Assembly: GCF_025148635.1 (NCBI RefSeq)
Contig: NZ_CP102269.1
Coordinates: 1,488,001 to 1,552,000 of the forward strand
Length of the DNA: 64,000 bases
Direction of reading: 5' to 3'
From: Butyricimonas virosa
Lineage (GTDB): Bacteria > Bacteroidota > Bacteroidia > Bacteroidales > Marinifilaceae
The translations under genes were made by a program, and so were the position numbers. Shown in pieces: positions 1 through 7,822 of this stretch (position 1 is the stretch's first letter; each line of letters begins with the position of its first letter). The notes beneath the pieces were generated by a model. It did no database searches. It was not told the origin of the DNA and saw only the letters and a list, made by a program, of their open reading frames with translations.

Positions 1-223
1 AAGGCAATGAAACACTAGTATATTATGAAATATATTCATGAGATGGGAGTATAATATAATCACTCCCACTCTATCTTTTAATAAACCTGTTATCCCCCTA
101 CCCTTAATAAACAACAAACATCTCATACTAAAGATTGGATTAATAGGTATTTTTTGAATCAATTCATGTGGCTTTTCTTTAGATTAAGAAGTCAAAAAAT
201 ATTTATCTTTTTACCCACTCTGA
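1..223. other. AT-rich intergenic left edge with a weak hairpin
   Basis: No gene is visible here. A short inverted repeat, TGGGAGT at 44-50 and ACTCCCA at 62-68, is followed by a T-rich stretch on the plus strand and could be the terminator of a gene lying left of the window. The rest is AT-rich sequence up to the target duplication of the first insertion sequence. Confidence 0.35.
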
Positions 224-228
224 ATAGG
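224..228. repeat. Target site duplication, left copy (first IS21 element)
   Basis: ATAGG at 224-228 is repeated at 2866-2870 directly outside the inverted terminal tips. A 5-bp duplication fits the 4-8 bp range of the IS21 family. Confidence 0.75.
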
Positions 229-381
229 TGGAAAATCCACTCAAAGTAGTCCCCTTAATTCACAGTAATTTGACCCCTGTTAAATTTTCCCATTCTCCCT
301 TCTGTTTATTCTTGTTTTCTTCGTATTCTTCCTGTCCGTTATGCCGGGTTCTACATTAAATTTCGTTTACAAATATAACGA

Positions 382-1119
382 TTATTTTTTACTTTTACAT
401 TTCCGCAGCGACTCCCCGAAGAGTTCAATGCGTATGGCCTGATGCACAATTCTGTCCAGAACGGCATCGGCAATCGTCTTTTCTCCAATAACGTCATACC
501 AGTCTTTTACCGGTACCTGTGATGTTATGATGGTAGATTTTTTACCATGCCTGTCCTCTATGATATCCATCAGATTCATCCGCCCCTGGGAATCGAAAGG
601 TTGTATACCAAAATCATCCAGTATAAGCATATCCAACCTTTCGATTTTCTTGAGTTCTTGCAGGATTGTACCTTTTGCCTTGGCAACCTTAAGCATCCCC
701 ATAAGTCTGGATGTATTGGCATATAACACTTTATATCCTTTTTGGCAAGCCTGGAAGCCAAAAGCTGTTGCCAGATAACTTTTACCTGTTCCGGCGCTTC
801 CGGTAATAAACAGGTCTTTGCGCTCTCTGACAAAAGTCAGGTCGGCCAAACGCAGGGTAAGGTTCTTGTCCAGCCCCCTTTCCACCGAGAAGTCTATTTC
901 TTCAATGGTGGCCTTGTATCTGAAGGAGGCCTGACGGATAGCCCTCTCTACCGCACGGTTTCTGCGGTCATCCCATTCACTTGAAACCAGCCATGAGACG
1001 AACTGGTCGGTAGTCATACTCTCTGTCCGATGTGTTTCCAAACTTGTTTTAAAGGCATAATACATACCTTTAAGGTTCATTCCTAACATCTTTTCCAATG
1101 TATCCTGATTCATTTCCAT
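382..1119 (-). CDS. istB: IS21-family helper ATPase IstB
   Basis: This AAA+ ATPase assists the IstA transposase by remodelling target DNA for insertion. The Walker A motif GSAGTGKS and the Walker B motif MLILDDFG are both visible, and the C-terminal DRIVHQAIRIEL segment is typical of the family. The open frame extends further upstream, but that stretch overlaps the end of istA in another frame. I therefore place the start at ATG 1119 (MEMNQDTLEKM), or possibly 1113, giving about 245 residues, the usual IstB length. It follows istA by 16 bases and is presumably co-translated with it. Confidence 0.92.
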   Translation of the reverse strand: MEMNQDTLEKMLGMNLKGMYYAFKTSLETHRTESMTTDQFVSWLVSSEWDDRRNRAVERAIRQASFRYKATIEEIDFSVERGLDKNLTLRLADLTFVRERKDLFITGSAGTGKSYLATAFGFQACQKGYKVLYANTSRLMGMLKVAKAKGTILQELKKIERLDMLILDDFGIQPFDSQGRMNLMDIIEDRHGKKSTIITSQVPVKDWYDVIGEKTIADAVLDRIVHQAIRIELFGESLRKCKSKK

Positions 1120-1135
1120 ATTGCATCTGGTTGGT

Positions 1136-2692
1136 TTATTGATAATATTCTTTTCCTCTGATATTCTCATGGGAAGGCATCTCCGTTTCTTGCCCGGCAC
1201 TGTCTTCCAACGGGAACTCATCCTGCCGGTTGTTAAGGATGCGCTCAATGATGGGGTAATTGTACAGACCGTAACTTGTAGCCCAACGACAGGCATTGGT
1301 CAGTCGGGTGTTGCCGACCCTGCGTGCGAAGCTAAGAATGCCCTGGCACGATTTATAGGCTTGCTCCGGATGTTTTTTCTCTTCCATCACCCGACGGATA
1401 TATGCCTCCACGTCCGGATGGATAGCTGCCGCCTCATGTATAAATTTGTCCGGGTTCCATTCCGTGATATAGCGATGGTGTGAAGCCAGATGCTCTTCCA
1501 GGGTCGTGTACCGGCAACGGGCCCTGTTGCGGGTATGGGTGGCAATCAGCTCGTAGCCGTAATAGATGCATACCTGGCGTGAGGTATATGACAGGATGAC
1601 TTTCTTGCCTATATAGCGGCAAGGCACGCTGTAGTAATGGGCATCTTCCCCCAGGCGGACATGGCCGTTTTTCATCACGGTAGCCCTGTAACGATGCCTG
1701 AGTTCAAAGCGGATGGGATTTAGTTTGCGCAGGGAATCACGTTCTATCTCCTCGAACTGTTCCCGCCGACTGTATTTGCGGCCTGTGAGCGGAGTGTTGT
1801 TATGGAGTTCCAATGCCACGCGGATAGCCGCGTTCAGTGAATCCAGGTCATAAAACTCGCGTTCCTGTATCTTGGGATAGATACTGCGGTAAATCAGTTT
1901 AACGGCACCTTCCACCAGCGCCTTGTCACGTGGCTTGTAAGCCCTGGCGGGGATTACGGTACAGCCGTAATGTTCGGCAAAAGCGGCAAAGTCTTCATTC
2001 AGGATAGCCTCGTATTTACTGCTCTTGGTAACGGCAGACTTGAGATTATCCGGGATGATGGCGGAGGGAACTCCCTGGTAGTATAACAGGGCGTTTTCCG
2101 AAGCACGGATCAAGTCCTCTTTTTTCTGGCTCATGACAGCTTCCACATAGGTTAACTGGCTGCAAGGAAGAATCGCGACAAAAACCTCCACAGGAATGAT
2201 TTCTCCCGTATCAAGGTCGATGATGGAAAGTTTGTCGCCGGCGAAGTCTATGAACATTTTATCACCGGCTTTATGCTCAAGATGCATGATGGGACGGCTG
2301 CAGGCTATATATTGCTGAATCAGAATATAGAAGCGGGTGCGTCCGTAGCCATCCGGATGGGAAGAAAGGTACTCGCGATGCAATGCCTCGCGGGTAACAC
2401 CTTTCTTCTTAAGCCGCTTGCAATACTCGGGTAACAACGACTTTAGTTCTCCCAGCCGTTCACTTTCCGTCTTTACTCTGCTCTTTTCGTGGAATAACTT
2501 TGAGAGTTCCTGGTCCGGCAGGGACAACATCTGCTCATAATCCAAACCGCTACGTTGAAATACTTGTAAGTATTTCTTGACCGTGTTGCGAGAGACGCTT
2601 AACATACTGCTGATACTTTTGGTCCCATGACCCTGGGAGTAACAGCGTAACACTTGACGAATCTTTTCCATTCCTAATTGTTTATTGGGCAT
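1136..2692 (-). CDS. istA: IS21-family transposase IstA
   Basis: This DDE transposase of 518 residues catalyses cut-and-paste movement of the element. An N-terminal helix-turn-helix (around SISSMLSVSRNTVKKYL) should bind the terminal repeats. The rve integrase core shows the acidic residues in FIDFAGDKL, in IIPDNLKSAV and in DKALVEGAVK. The start at 2692 (MPNKQLGMEK) lies just inside the right terminal repeats; an alternative in-frame ATG is 21 bases downstream. The reading frame is intact, with no frameshift. Confidence 0.92.
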   Translation of the reverse strand: MPNKQLGMEKIRQVLRCYSQGHGTKSISSMLSVSRNTVKKYLQVFQRSGLDYEQMLSLPDQELSKLFHEKSRVKTESERLGELKSLLPEYCKRLKKKGVTREALHREYLSSHPDGYGRTRFYILIQQYIACSRPIMHLEHKAGDKMFIDFAGDKLSIIDLDTGEIIPVEVFVAILPCSQLTYVEAVMSQKKEDLIRASENALLYYQGVPSAIIPDNLKSAVTKSSKYEAILNEDFAAFAEHYGCTVIPARAYKPRDKALVEGAVKLIYRSIYPKIQEREFYDLDSLNAAIRVALELHNNTPLTGRKYSRREQFEEIERDSLRKLNPIRFELRHRYRATVMKNGHVRLGEDAHYYSVPCRYIGKKVILSYTSRQVCIYYGYELIATHTRNRARCRYTTLEEHLASHHRYITEWNPDKFIHEAAAIHPDVEAYIRRVMEEKKHPEQAYKSCQGILSFARRVGNTRLTNACRWATSYGLYNYPIIERILNNRQDEFPLEDSAGQETEMPSHENIRGKEYYQ

Positions 2693-2767
2693 AAATGACT
2701 TTTATTTGTTTTTAACAAACAAAATAGAATTATAGACCGGATAAACAAAAATCAAACTCACTTTTGG

Positions 2768-2862
2768 GGGATCATTTTAAAGTGAATTTAAGGGATCACT
2801 TTCGAGTGAATTTAGGGGATCACTTTAAAGTGGACGGAAGGGGGCAAATATGAGTGAATTTT
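2768..2862. repeat. Right-end multiple terminal repeats of IS21 element 1
   Basis: Four imperfect copies of a roughly 22-bp unit with core GGGATCACTTTAAAGTGAAT start near 2768, 2792, 2815 and 2840. Two inverted counterparts lie at the left end, about 232-277. These are the expected transposase binding sites. They lie just upstream of istA, so they may also affect its expression. Confidence 0.8.
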
Positions 2863-2865
2863 CCA

Positions 2866-2870
2866 ATAGG
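2866..2870. repeat. Target site duplication, right copy (first IS21 element)
   Basis: ATAGG here matches the copy at 224-228. Joining the flanks without the element gives the uninterrupted target. The sequence just right of it, AAGGAGACATG, looks like a ribosome binding site and start codon but opens only a 20-codon frame. Confidence 0.75.
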
Positions 2871-3204
2871 AAGGAGACATGAATTTAGGTTTGTGTTTCC
2901 TTTCAAATTATAGAATTGTTGTGTTTTCTATTGTAAAATGAGAAATAAGGCTGTTTTTAAGCCTTTACAACCATTTTTACACCATATCTGATAAAAGTAT
3001 TAACTTGAAAAATAAATGAACATATGAAGAGAAAAAAGTGTTATTTCAATTCTGGCTAAGATCATATTCATGAATCTTTAATTCAAATTTTGTTGCAGAT
3101 AGATTTTGTATATATTAGCAAGTAAGTGCAACAAAGATAGAGAGTTTGATTAAAAATTAGTGAAATTATGAGGTGAAAAAGCAGTTGTTTTGTTTATTTA
3201 ATAT

Positions 3205-3235
3205 ATTGATAATCAATGATTTAAATGTAATTTTG
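3205..3235 (+). promoter_or_regulatory. Bacteroidetes-type promoter with no gene downstream
   Basis: ATTG at 3205-3208 and TAATTTTG at 3228-3235 are separated by 19 bases, matching the consensus TTTG-N19-TAnnTTTG of the Bacteroidetes primary sigma factor. Transcription should begin near 3240. No open frame of note follows; a terminator is reached about 100 bases later. Confidence 0.6.
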
Positions 3236-3239
3236 CAGG

Positions 3240-3377
3240 TATCATTAGAGGTATCATCACATTTTCATCTCTATAACTTATTGAATATTAGCATGATACA
3301 TAAAAATCCTTCTCCTAGTGGGGCAACAACATGAAGAAAACCCTTATAGTTGGAAAACTGTGAGGGTTTGTTTTTTA
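3240..3377 (+). ncRNA. Candidate small RNA, about 138 nt
   Basis: A good promoter (3205-3235) and a strong intrinsic terminator (3338-3376) bracket a segment with no plausible coding sequence. The predicted transcript starts with two GGTATCAT repeats and ends in the terminator hairpin. I do not recognise it as a known RNA family. An alternative is that a gene once lay between the two signals and was deleted. Confidence 0.35.
3338..3376 (+). terminator. Strong intrinsic terminator with GGAA tetraloop
   Basis: A 14-bp stem (3338-3351 with 3356-3369, including two G-U pairs) is closed by the tetraloop GGAA, a GNRA loop, and followed by G then six T residues at 3371-3376. Confidence 0.75.
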
Positions 3378-3656
3378 AATGAAATTTGTTGATTAGCAGT
3401 ACTGTTACTCCTCTTTGCTATTTTGTCTGAATAATTTGTGATATTAGGATTAGGGGATAATTTGAGGCATAAGAGGTATCATTTTAGGTATCATTTGTTG
3501 TTTTGGACAATAAATTTAGGTATCATATTAATGTATTTATTATTAGTGTATTTATTATTAGTGTTTTCTTATGTATGTTTGGAAGGAATAAGTAAGGATT
3601 GTACTTGTTTGTGCTAAGGTTTATTCTAAATTTGTAATTAATAGGTAATAACTAAC

Positions 3657-3777
3657 GGATTACTACCGAATATAATATTTTCATTACATTTTATAAATAC
3701 TTTATGAACCTTATTATATATAAGGTTCATATAAGGTTACTATAAGGTATCTATAAGGTTTATAACGGTAATGATCC
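3657..3777. repeat. 11-bp phased repeat array with palindrome (array A)
   Basis: Four direct repeats starting TAAGGT lie at exactly 11-base spacing (3721, 3732, 3743, 3754). The first copy, TAAGGTTCATA, forms a perfect 11-bp palindrome with TATGAACCTTA at 3703-3713 across a 7-base loop. Outer flanks GGATTACTACCG (3657-3668) and CGGTAATGATCC (about 3766-3777) are inverted with two mismatches. Array B near 48400 has the same plan with a different sequence. Function unknown; a binding site for a protein that reads one face of the helix is an inference. Confidence 0.7.
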
Positions 3778-3829
3778 AGTAGTATTCAATTTATGACAAT
3801 GTAATTATAATTAAAACTCTTGTTGTTTA

Positions 3830-3835
3830 GGTATT
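3830..3835. repeat. Target site duplication, left copy (second IS21 element)
   Basis: GGTATT at 3830-3835 is repeated at 6639-6644. Identity extends to TAGGTATT (3828-3835 and 6637-6644), so the duplication is 6 bp if the tips are aligned with each other, or 8 bp if all identity counts. Confidence 0.75.
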
Positions 3836-3841
3836 TGCATA

Positions 3842-3907
3842 TTCCGGTGGATACCCGTTCAGCATTTCCGGTGATATCCGTTCAGCATTTCCGGTGATAT
3901 CCGTTCA
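3842..3907 (-). repeat. Left-end terminal repeats of IS21 element 2
   Basis: Three copies of the motif TTCCGGTGATATCCGTTCA or a close variant occupy 3842-3861, 3866-3884 and 3889-3907. They are the inverse of the right-end motif and are likely IstA binding sites. They lie downstream of istB. Confidence 0.8.
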
Positions 3908-3940
3908 GTCCCCAGTTAGTATTCAGTATCGTTGGCAAAG

Positions 3941-4669
3941 TTAATACTTCTTTCTTAGGCTCTCTCCTTTGAGGTCAAATTTTATTGCCTTATGCACAAT
4001 TCTGTCCAGACAGGCTTCTGCAATGAGCTCGCTTTGGAACACATCATACCAGTCTGCAACGGGAAGCTGGCTGGCCAGGATGAGTGCTTTCCGGTTGTAC
4101 CGGTCATCTATGATCTGTTCAAAGTCATGTTGTACCTGTCCGTCCAGCTTGACCATCCCAAAATCATCTATGATCAGAAGATCATGTGCGTTAAGCTTTC
4201 GGAAGAAATTTGTCTCCCGTCCTTCCAGATGTACAAGCTTCAGGTTCTCGATGAGCATGTTCATCGTGAAGTACAGTACCTTCCGGCCGTTCCTGCATGC
4301 CCTGTCACCCAAGGCACAGGCGAAGTAGGACTTTCCGGTCCCTGCCGGTCCGGTAATGATGACCGTCATTCCGCCCGTGATGTAATTTCCGGTTGCAAGG
4401 TCGGCAGCAGAGCAGGCCTGTATTCCCCTTGCCGTGTCCGTTTCAAGTTCTTCCATCGAGGCTCTCAGACGGAAGCCGGCATTTTTTATAAGACGCTGTA
4501 TACGGTTGTTACCTCTTGTGTCACGTTCGTACTGGAGCATGATCTGCATGCCTTCACGCAGGGTAAGCTTGTCCAACTGATGTGTTTCTTCCAGGGAGCT
4601 CCAGCAGCTTGCCATTCCTGGAAGCTTCAGCTCGTGCAGTGTTCTTTCTGTTTCGTTGCTCATAATCAT
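3941..4669 (-). CDS. istB: IS21-family helper ATPase IstB
   Basis: A 242-residue AAA+ ATPase partner of the adjacent transposase. Walker A (GPAGTGKSYFACALG) and Walker B (LLIIDDFGMV) are clear, and the tail DRIVHKAIKFDLKGESLRK is a family hallmark. It starts 6 bases after the istA stop, so the pair is transcribed and probably translated together. It is clearly diverged from the IstB of element 1. Confidence 0.92.
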   Translation of the reverse strand: MIMSNETERTLHELKLPGMASCWSSLEETHQLDKLTLREGMQIMLQYERDTRGNNRIQRLIKNAGFRLRASMEELETDTARGIQACSAADLATGNYITGGMTVIITGPAGTGKSYFACALGDRACRNGRKVLYFTMNMLIENLKLVHLEGRETNFFRKLNAHDLLIIDDFGMVKLDGQVQHDFEQIIDDRYNRKALILASQLPVADWYDVFQSELIAEACLDRIVHKAIKFDLKGESLRKKY

Positions 4670-4675
4670 TTATTG

Positions 4676-6277
4676 TTATTTGTTCATGTCATTTCCTGTA
4701 AAATAGCTTTTTCCACGCATGTTTCCGTGGTTTGACGGTGTAGGCGCATGGAAGATTACCGTCTCGTCTGCGGATGCATTCATGCCGTTACGTCTGAGTA
4801 TGGCTTCAAACTTGCTGTAGGAGTAAATACCGTACTCCATGCACTGGCGGCAGGTAAGGTCAAACGTGGCAAGGTCATACTTCCTTCTGAGGCTGACTAT
4901 GGAGTTGCACAGCTTGTAATACACCTCTTCAGGCTGTGTGGTACGTTTGGGGTCAAAGATTCTTTTTACATACTCATGACAGTCAGGTGATATATCTTTT
5001 GCTTTCTCCACATAATAGGCTGCCGAACGCTCCATAATCACCCTGCAGCTGGATGCGAGATGTTCCCTGACTGTGGTATAGCCGTATGTATGGCTGCGGA
5101 TATGTGAAGCTACCAGTTTCTGCTCCACATAGGCCTTGACCCATGAACGGGTAAAGACTACTCTTGCCTGTTTTCCTACATGGATATAGGGGACGGAGTA
5201 AAAATGGGTCACCTTGTCCTGTCTCAGCTCCACATGGCAGTTTGCCTGTACTTTCAGATCGGCATACAGGCGCATTTCATAGGGTTCCGGTTTCAAGGGT
5301 TTCAGCAGCTCCTTCTCCTTGGCATGAAAACGCTCCTCACGGCTGTAGGGACGCTTCTGCATACGGGTTCGGTTGTGCCTTTCCATCAGCTTCCATACGG
5401 CACGGTTCAGTTCCATGAGTGAATGAAAGATGCAGTTACGCAATCTGGCATAAATACGGTTATATGTAATTCTTACGGAGTCTTCTACCAGAGCCTTCTG
5501 TGTCGGCGATGCCGGGTCACATGGCAGCACTACAAAATGGTAGTAGTTGCCCATGTCCTCAAGAGCCTTGTTCAGCTTCGGCTCATGCCGGTCATTGCTG
5601 ATTACCGCTGATTTGAGATTGTCAGGAGTCAGTATGGGTGGTACACCGCCCAGATGTTCCAGGCACATCCTTATGGCATACAGGAAGTCCTCCGTCTTCT
5701 GCGAAGGTACACATATCACATAGGTATAGTCGCTGTAAGGCAGGCAGGCGACAAACACCTCCACCTTGATAATTTCTCCGGTTGCGGCATCCACATAACT
5801 GAGCTTGTCACCGGCAAAGTCCACCATGAGTTTCTCACCCGGTCTGTAGGTGTTGGCAAGTACGGCTGTAACATCCTTCTTCGCAACGAGATTCTGCTTC
5901 AGATGATAATAGAACTGTGACTTGCCGTAACCGTCGGGATGAGTCGCACGGTATTCATCGAACAGGACCTGACGGCTTACATGGGATTTGGGATCCGCCA
6001 GCAGTTCCTTGTATCTAGGGAGCAGGATCAGGAACTCTTCCATTCTCCTGTCCGTATATGCCGGAGAACCGGCATGGAACATCCGTTCCAACTCGGGATC
6101 GTCAATCTCAAGGAGGTCGCTGATGTTCCATCCGTTGGCTTTTACTGTATTCACATAACCGTTGACGGTTTCCTTGTCAATCGGTAACTTGCGGCTTATA
6201 CCGCGGTTGGATTCTCCGGCCTGCTTGAGCTGGAGTACTTGTTTTATCAGACTCATATCCTTTGTTGTTCCTGCCAT
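4676..6277 (-). CDS. istA: IS21-family transposase IstA
   Basis: A DDE transposase of about 533 residues. The N-terminal helix-turn-helix is around GISRKLPIDKETVNGYV. Acidic residues of the rve core lie in MVDFAGDKLSY, TPDNLKSAV and KALVEDSVRI. The open frame continues upstream to 6532, but there it runs through the terminal repeats and yields repeated FRSISVH peptides. I therefore take the start at ATG 6277 (MAGTTKDMSL), with 6256 as an alternative. The frame is intact. Confidence 0.92.
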   Translation of the reverse strand: MAGTTKDMSLIKQVLQLKQAGESNRGISRKLPIDKETVNGYVNTVKANGWNISDLLEIDDPELERMFHAGSPAYTDRRMEEFLILLPRYKELLADPKSHVSRQVLFDEYRATHPDGYGKSQFYYHLKQNLVAKKDVTAVLANTYRPGEKLMVDFAGDKLSYVDAATGEIIKVEVFVACLPYSDYTYVICVPSQKTEDFLYAIRMCLEHLGGVPPILTPDNLKSAVISNDRHEPKLNKALEDMGNYYHFVVLPCDPASPTQKALVEDSVRITYNRIYARLRNCIFHSLMELNRAVWKLMERHNRTRMQKRPYSREERFHAKEKELLKPLKPEPYEMRLYADLKVQANCHVELRQDKVTHFYSVPYIHVGKQARVVFTRSWVKAYVEQKLVASHIRSHTYGYTTVREHLASSCRVIMERSAAYYVEKAKDISPDCHEYVKRIFDPKRTTQPEEVYYKLCNSIVSLRRKYDLATFDLTCRQCMEYGIYSYSKFEAILRRNGMNASADETVIFHAPTPSNHGNMRGKSYFTGNDMNK

Positions 6278-6335
6278 GACTGTGCTGTTGCGTATAAATT
6301 TATCAGCACAAAGGAAACTGAAACCGGAGAAAGAA

Positions 6336-6632
6336 TGAACGGATATGCTCCGGAAACGAAGATATACGCAGACAATTCTATGCACGATTGAACGGATATA
6401 CTCCGGAAAATCTGAAGGCATACGTCTAAAGTGAACGGGTATGCTCCGGAAAAAAGGTGCTACAACCTGCAATTCTCGGAGGTGGACGGATATGCTCCGG
6501 AAAAATCGAGATTTTAATGTCTGGTTATCCATTTTTTCATCCTTTTAGGGGATGAACGGATATAAAATTGTGCTTTTAAAGGCTATTTTATGCTTTATAG
6601 GCTGCCGGAAAGTGAACGGGTATGCTCCGGAA
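6336..6632 (+). repeat. Right-end multiple terminal repeats of IS21 element 2
   Basis: Copies of TGAACGGATATGCTCCGGAA or close variants occur at 6336-6355, 6389-6408, 6432-6451, 6483-6502 and 6613-6632, with a degenerate copy from about 6553. Five or more copies is many for an IS21 end. Confidence 0.85.
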
Positions 6633-6638
6633 TATGTA

Positions 6639-6985
6639 GGTATTAATTTTCATATAGTTACGGTCCTGTTATGTTTGAAATTTCTCTTTTTTGAAGAAAC
6701 TATTTTTTATTTTTGGGATTTCACTATCACATTTCTGAATTCTAGGGATGAAATGCTGGCCCATTTTTTGAAAAACTTACTGAAAGAGGCTTGATCTGAG
6801 AAATGTAATTCGGTGGCGAGAAAATTCGGATAAGGCGAGAAGGTAAACGGATTTATTTCCGGACAGGAGAAATTTAGGGCCGATGTCAGAGGTGAACACG
6901 GTGATTTCCCCTTGTAGGATTCTCCTTTTTTGAAGGTCTCGATTTCTTGGATGTTGACAATATTGTAAGACTCCATGCTGGAGGG
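6639..6985. other. Intergenic stretch right of IS21 element 2
   Basis: About 350 bases, beginning with the right target duplication at 6639-6644. A minus-strand open frame of 89 codons (6707-6976) is present, but it has no ribosome binding site, no recognisable domain and low-complexity composition. I do not call it a gene. Confidence 0.5.
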
Positions 6986-7654
6986 TTATTTTATGATAAT
7001 GGAGCGAAGTTTGTGTAATGTTTTTTGTGTCATGATTTTTTGGTTCAGAAAGCTGACCAGGTAACCCGTTATGCAGGCTGCGATGATGGAACCTTCTCGC
7101 ACGCCTTCTACACGTTGGCTCAAGATGAGGGAAAGGATGACGGCTGACGTGACTAGGGTAACGTCGAAATACACTTTGAATTTTCCGAATTCTTTGTTAC
7201 AACTGCGGGAGGCATATTTCACGAATCCCTCGGCACTCATCATGGCAACATGGGGTTTTATTTCGAGGACAACACCGATGGATTGCACGAGGCAGCCAAC
7301 GAGTAGCAAGGCGATGGACATCCCGTAATTCGAGGGGTGTACACCATTTGTCAAAAGCATATTCAGATCAATAAATGCCGAGAATATGAAAGAAAAAGGT
7401 AACTGGAGTAGAATTTCGATTATGTCTCGTTTACTTTTATTGTTCCGGATCAACCAGAATTGTCCGATAATCAATAGCATATTGATGATGAACGTGCAGG
7501 TCCCCAAGGATAGAGAGCTGTTCAGGCTCAACACGTAGTTTACGCTGGAAATAGGAGTGGTTCCTAGTGCAGAACGGATAATTGATACGATTCCTGCGGC
7601 TAGAAAATACAATCCGATAACGAATATCAAATACTTTTTTAAAAGTTCCTTCAT
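6986..7654 (-). CDS. YczE/YyaS/YitT-family membrane protein
   Basis: A 222-residue integral membrane protein with about five to six hydrophobic helices and a positively charged N-terminus. The opening segment (LYFLAAGIVSIIRSALGTTP) with its G-T-T-P turn is characteristic of the YczE-like proteins, whose substrate is not established. It stands alone on the minus strand, next to the accessory patch. Function in this organism is unknown; the family assignment is by pattern only. Confidence 0.65.
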   Translation of the reverse strand: MKELLKKYLIFVIGLYFLAAGIVSIIRSALGTTPISSVNYVLSLNSSLSLGTCTFIINMLLIIGQFWLIRNNKSKRDIIEILLQLPFSFIFSAFIDLNMLLTNGVHPSNYGMSIALLLVGCLVQSIGVVLEIKPHVAMMSAEGFVKYASRSCNKEFGKFKVYFDVTLVTSAVILSLILSQRVEGVREGSIIAACITGYLVSFLNQKIMTQKTLHKLRSIIIK

Positions 7655-7822
7655 GATTAATTCTCTCTCTGTAAAAAACGTACGAAGATACTTTTTTCCG
7701 ATGAAAATAGGAATAATTGCGGGTGGGTAGTTTCAAATAAAACAAATTCTCTCGATTTTCGAACATCCGATTGTTGTAGCTTTTTTAGGAATTTTGCAGC
7801 GTCTTAAAGAAAGAGAAACAAG

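Larger units (their letters stand above)
229..2865 (-). mobile_element. IS21-family insertion sequence, complete (element 1)
   Basis: The element is about 2.64 kb and carries istA and istB in tandem on the minus strand. Its tips are inverted: the left end begins TGGAAAATCCACTCA at 229 and the reverse complement of the right end begins TGGAAAATTCACTCA, ending at 2865. Both tips have the TG...CA form expected of IS21 elements, and both are followed inward by further copies of a roughly 22-bp repeat, the known IS21 multiple terminal repeat arrangement. Flanking ATAGG duplications show that the ends are intact. Both genes are open, so the element may be active. It is a different element from the second IS21 copy at 3836. 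Confidence 0.9.
3239..3526 (+). repeat. Five GGTATCAT octamers, two of them in closely spaced pairs
   Basis: Exact GGTATCAT copies start at 3239, 3250, 3475, 3487 and 3519. The first two are 11 bases apart and the third and fourth 12 bases apart, about one helical turn. Paired short direct repeats of this kind resemble arm-type binding sites of tyrosine integrases near the end of an integrative element, but no integrase gene is present, so this role is inference. Confidence 0.45.
2871..3827. other. Non-coding stretch between two IS21 elements
   Basis: About 957 bases without a convincing gene on either strand. It contains a promoter (3205-3235), a strong terminator (3338-3376), five GGTATCAT octamers and an array of 11-bp repeats, each entered separately. 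The sequence is AT-rich. The mix of integrase-arm-like repeats and flanking insertion sequences suggests a scar of a former mobile element, but no integrase fragment was recognised. Confidence 0.6.
3836..6638 (-). mobile_element. IS21-family insertion sequence, complete (element 2)
   Basis: A 2.8 kb element with istA and istB on the minus strand. The left tip reads TGCATATTCCGG from 3836, and the reverse complement of the right tip reads TACATATTCCGG ending at 6638. Inside the tips are repeated copies of a 20-bp motif with core TGAACGGATATGCTCCGGAA: three inverted copies at the left and at least five at the right. Target duplications flank it. Both reading frames are open. The transposase and repeats are unlike those of element 1, so this is an independent insertion, not a duplication. 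Confidence 0.9.

Noticed and set aside
2879..2941. 20-codon frame after AAGGAGACATG at the right edge of IS21 element 1
   Set aside because: It has a good ribosome binding site but is very short, with no sign of function. Possibly a gene start remnant, but nothing continues.
3703..3764. Array A as a CRISPR array or plasmid origin
   Set aside because: Repeats are 11 bp with no unique spacers, and no cas or rep gene is present. Iteron-like spacing alone does not support an origin.
6277..6532. N-terminal extension of IstA in element 2
   Set aside because: The extension runs through the terminal repeats and gives repetitive peptides. The family N-terminus starts at 6277.
6707..6976. 89-codon minus-strand open frame right of IS21 element 2
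   Set aside because: No ribosome binding site, no recognisable domain, and a composition rich in S, F and P without protein-like order. Probably a chance frame in non-coding DNA.
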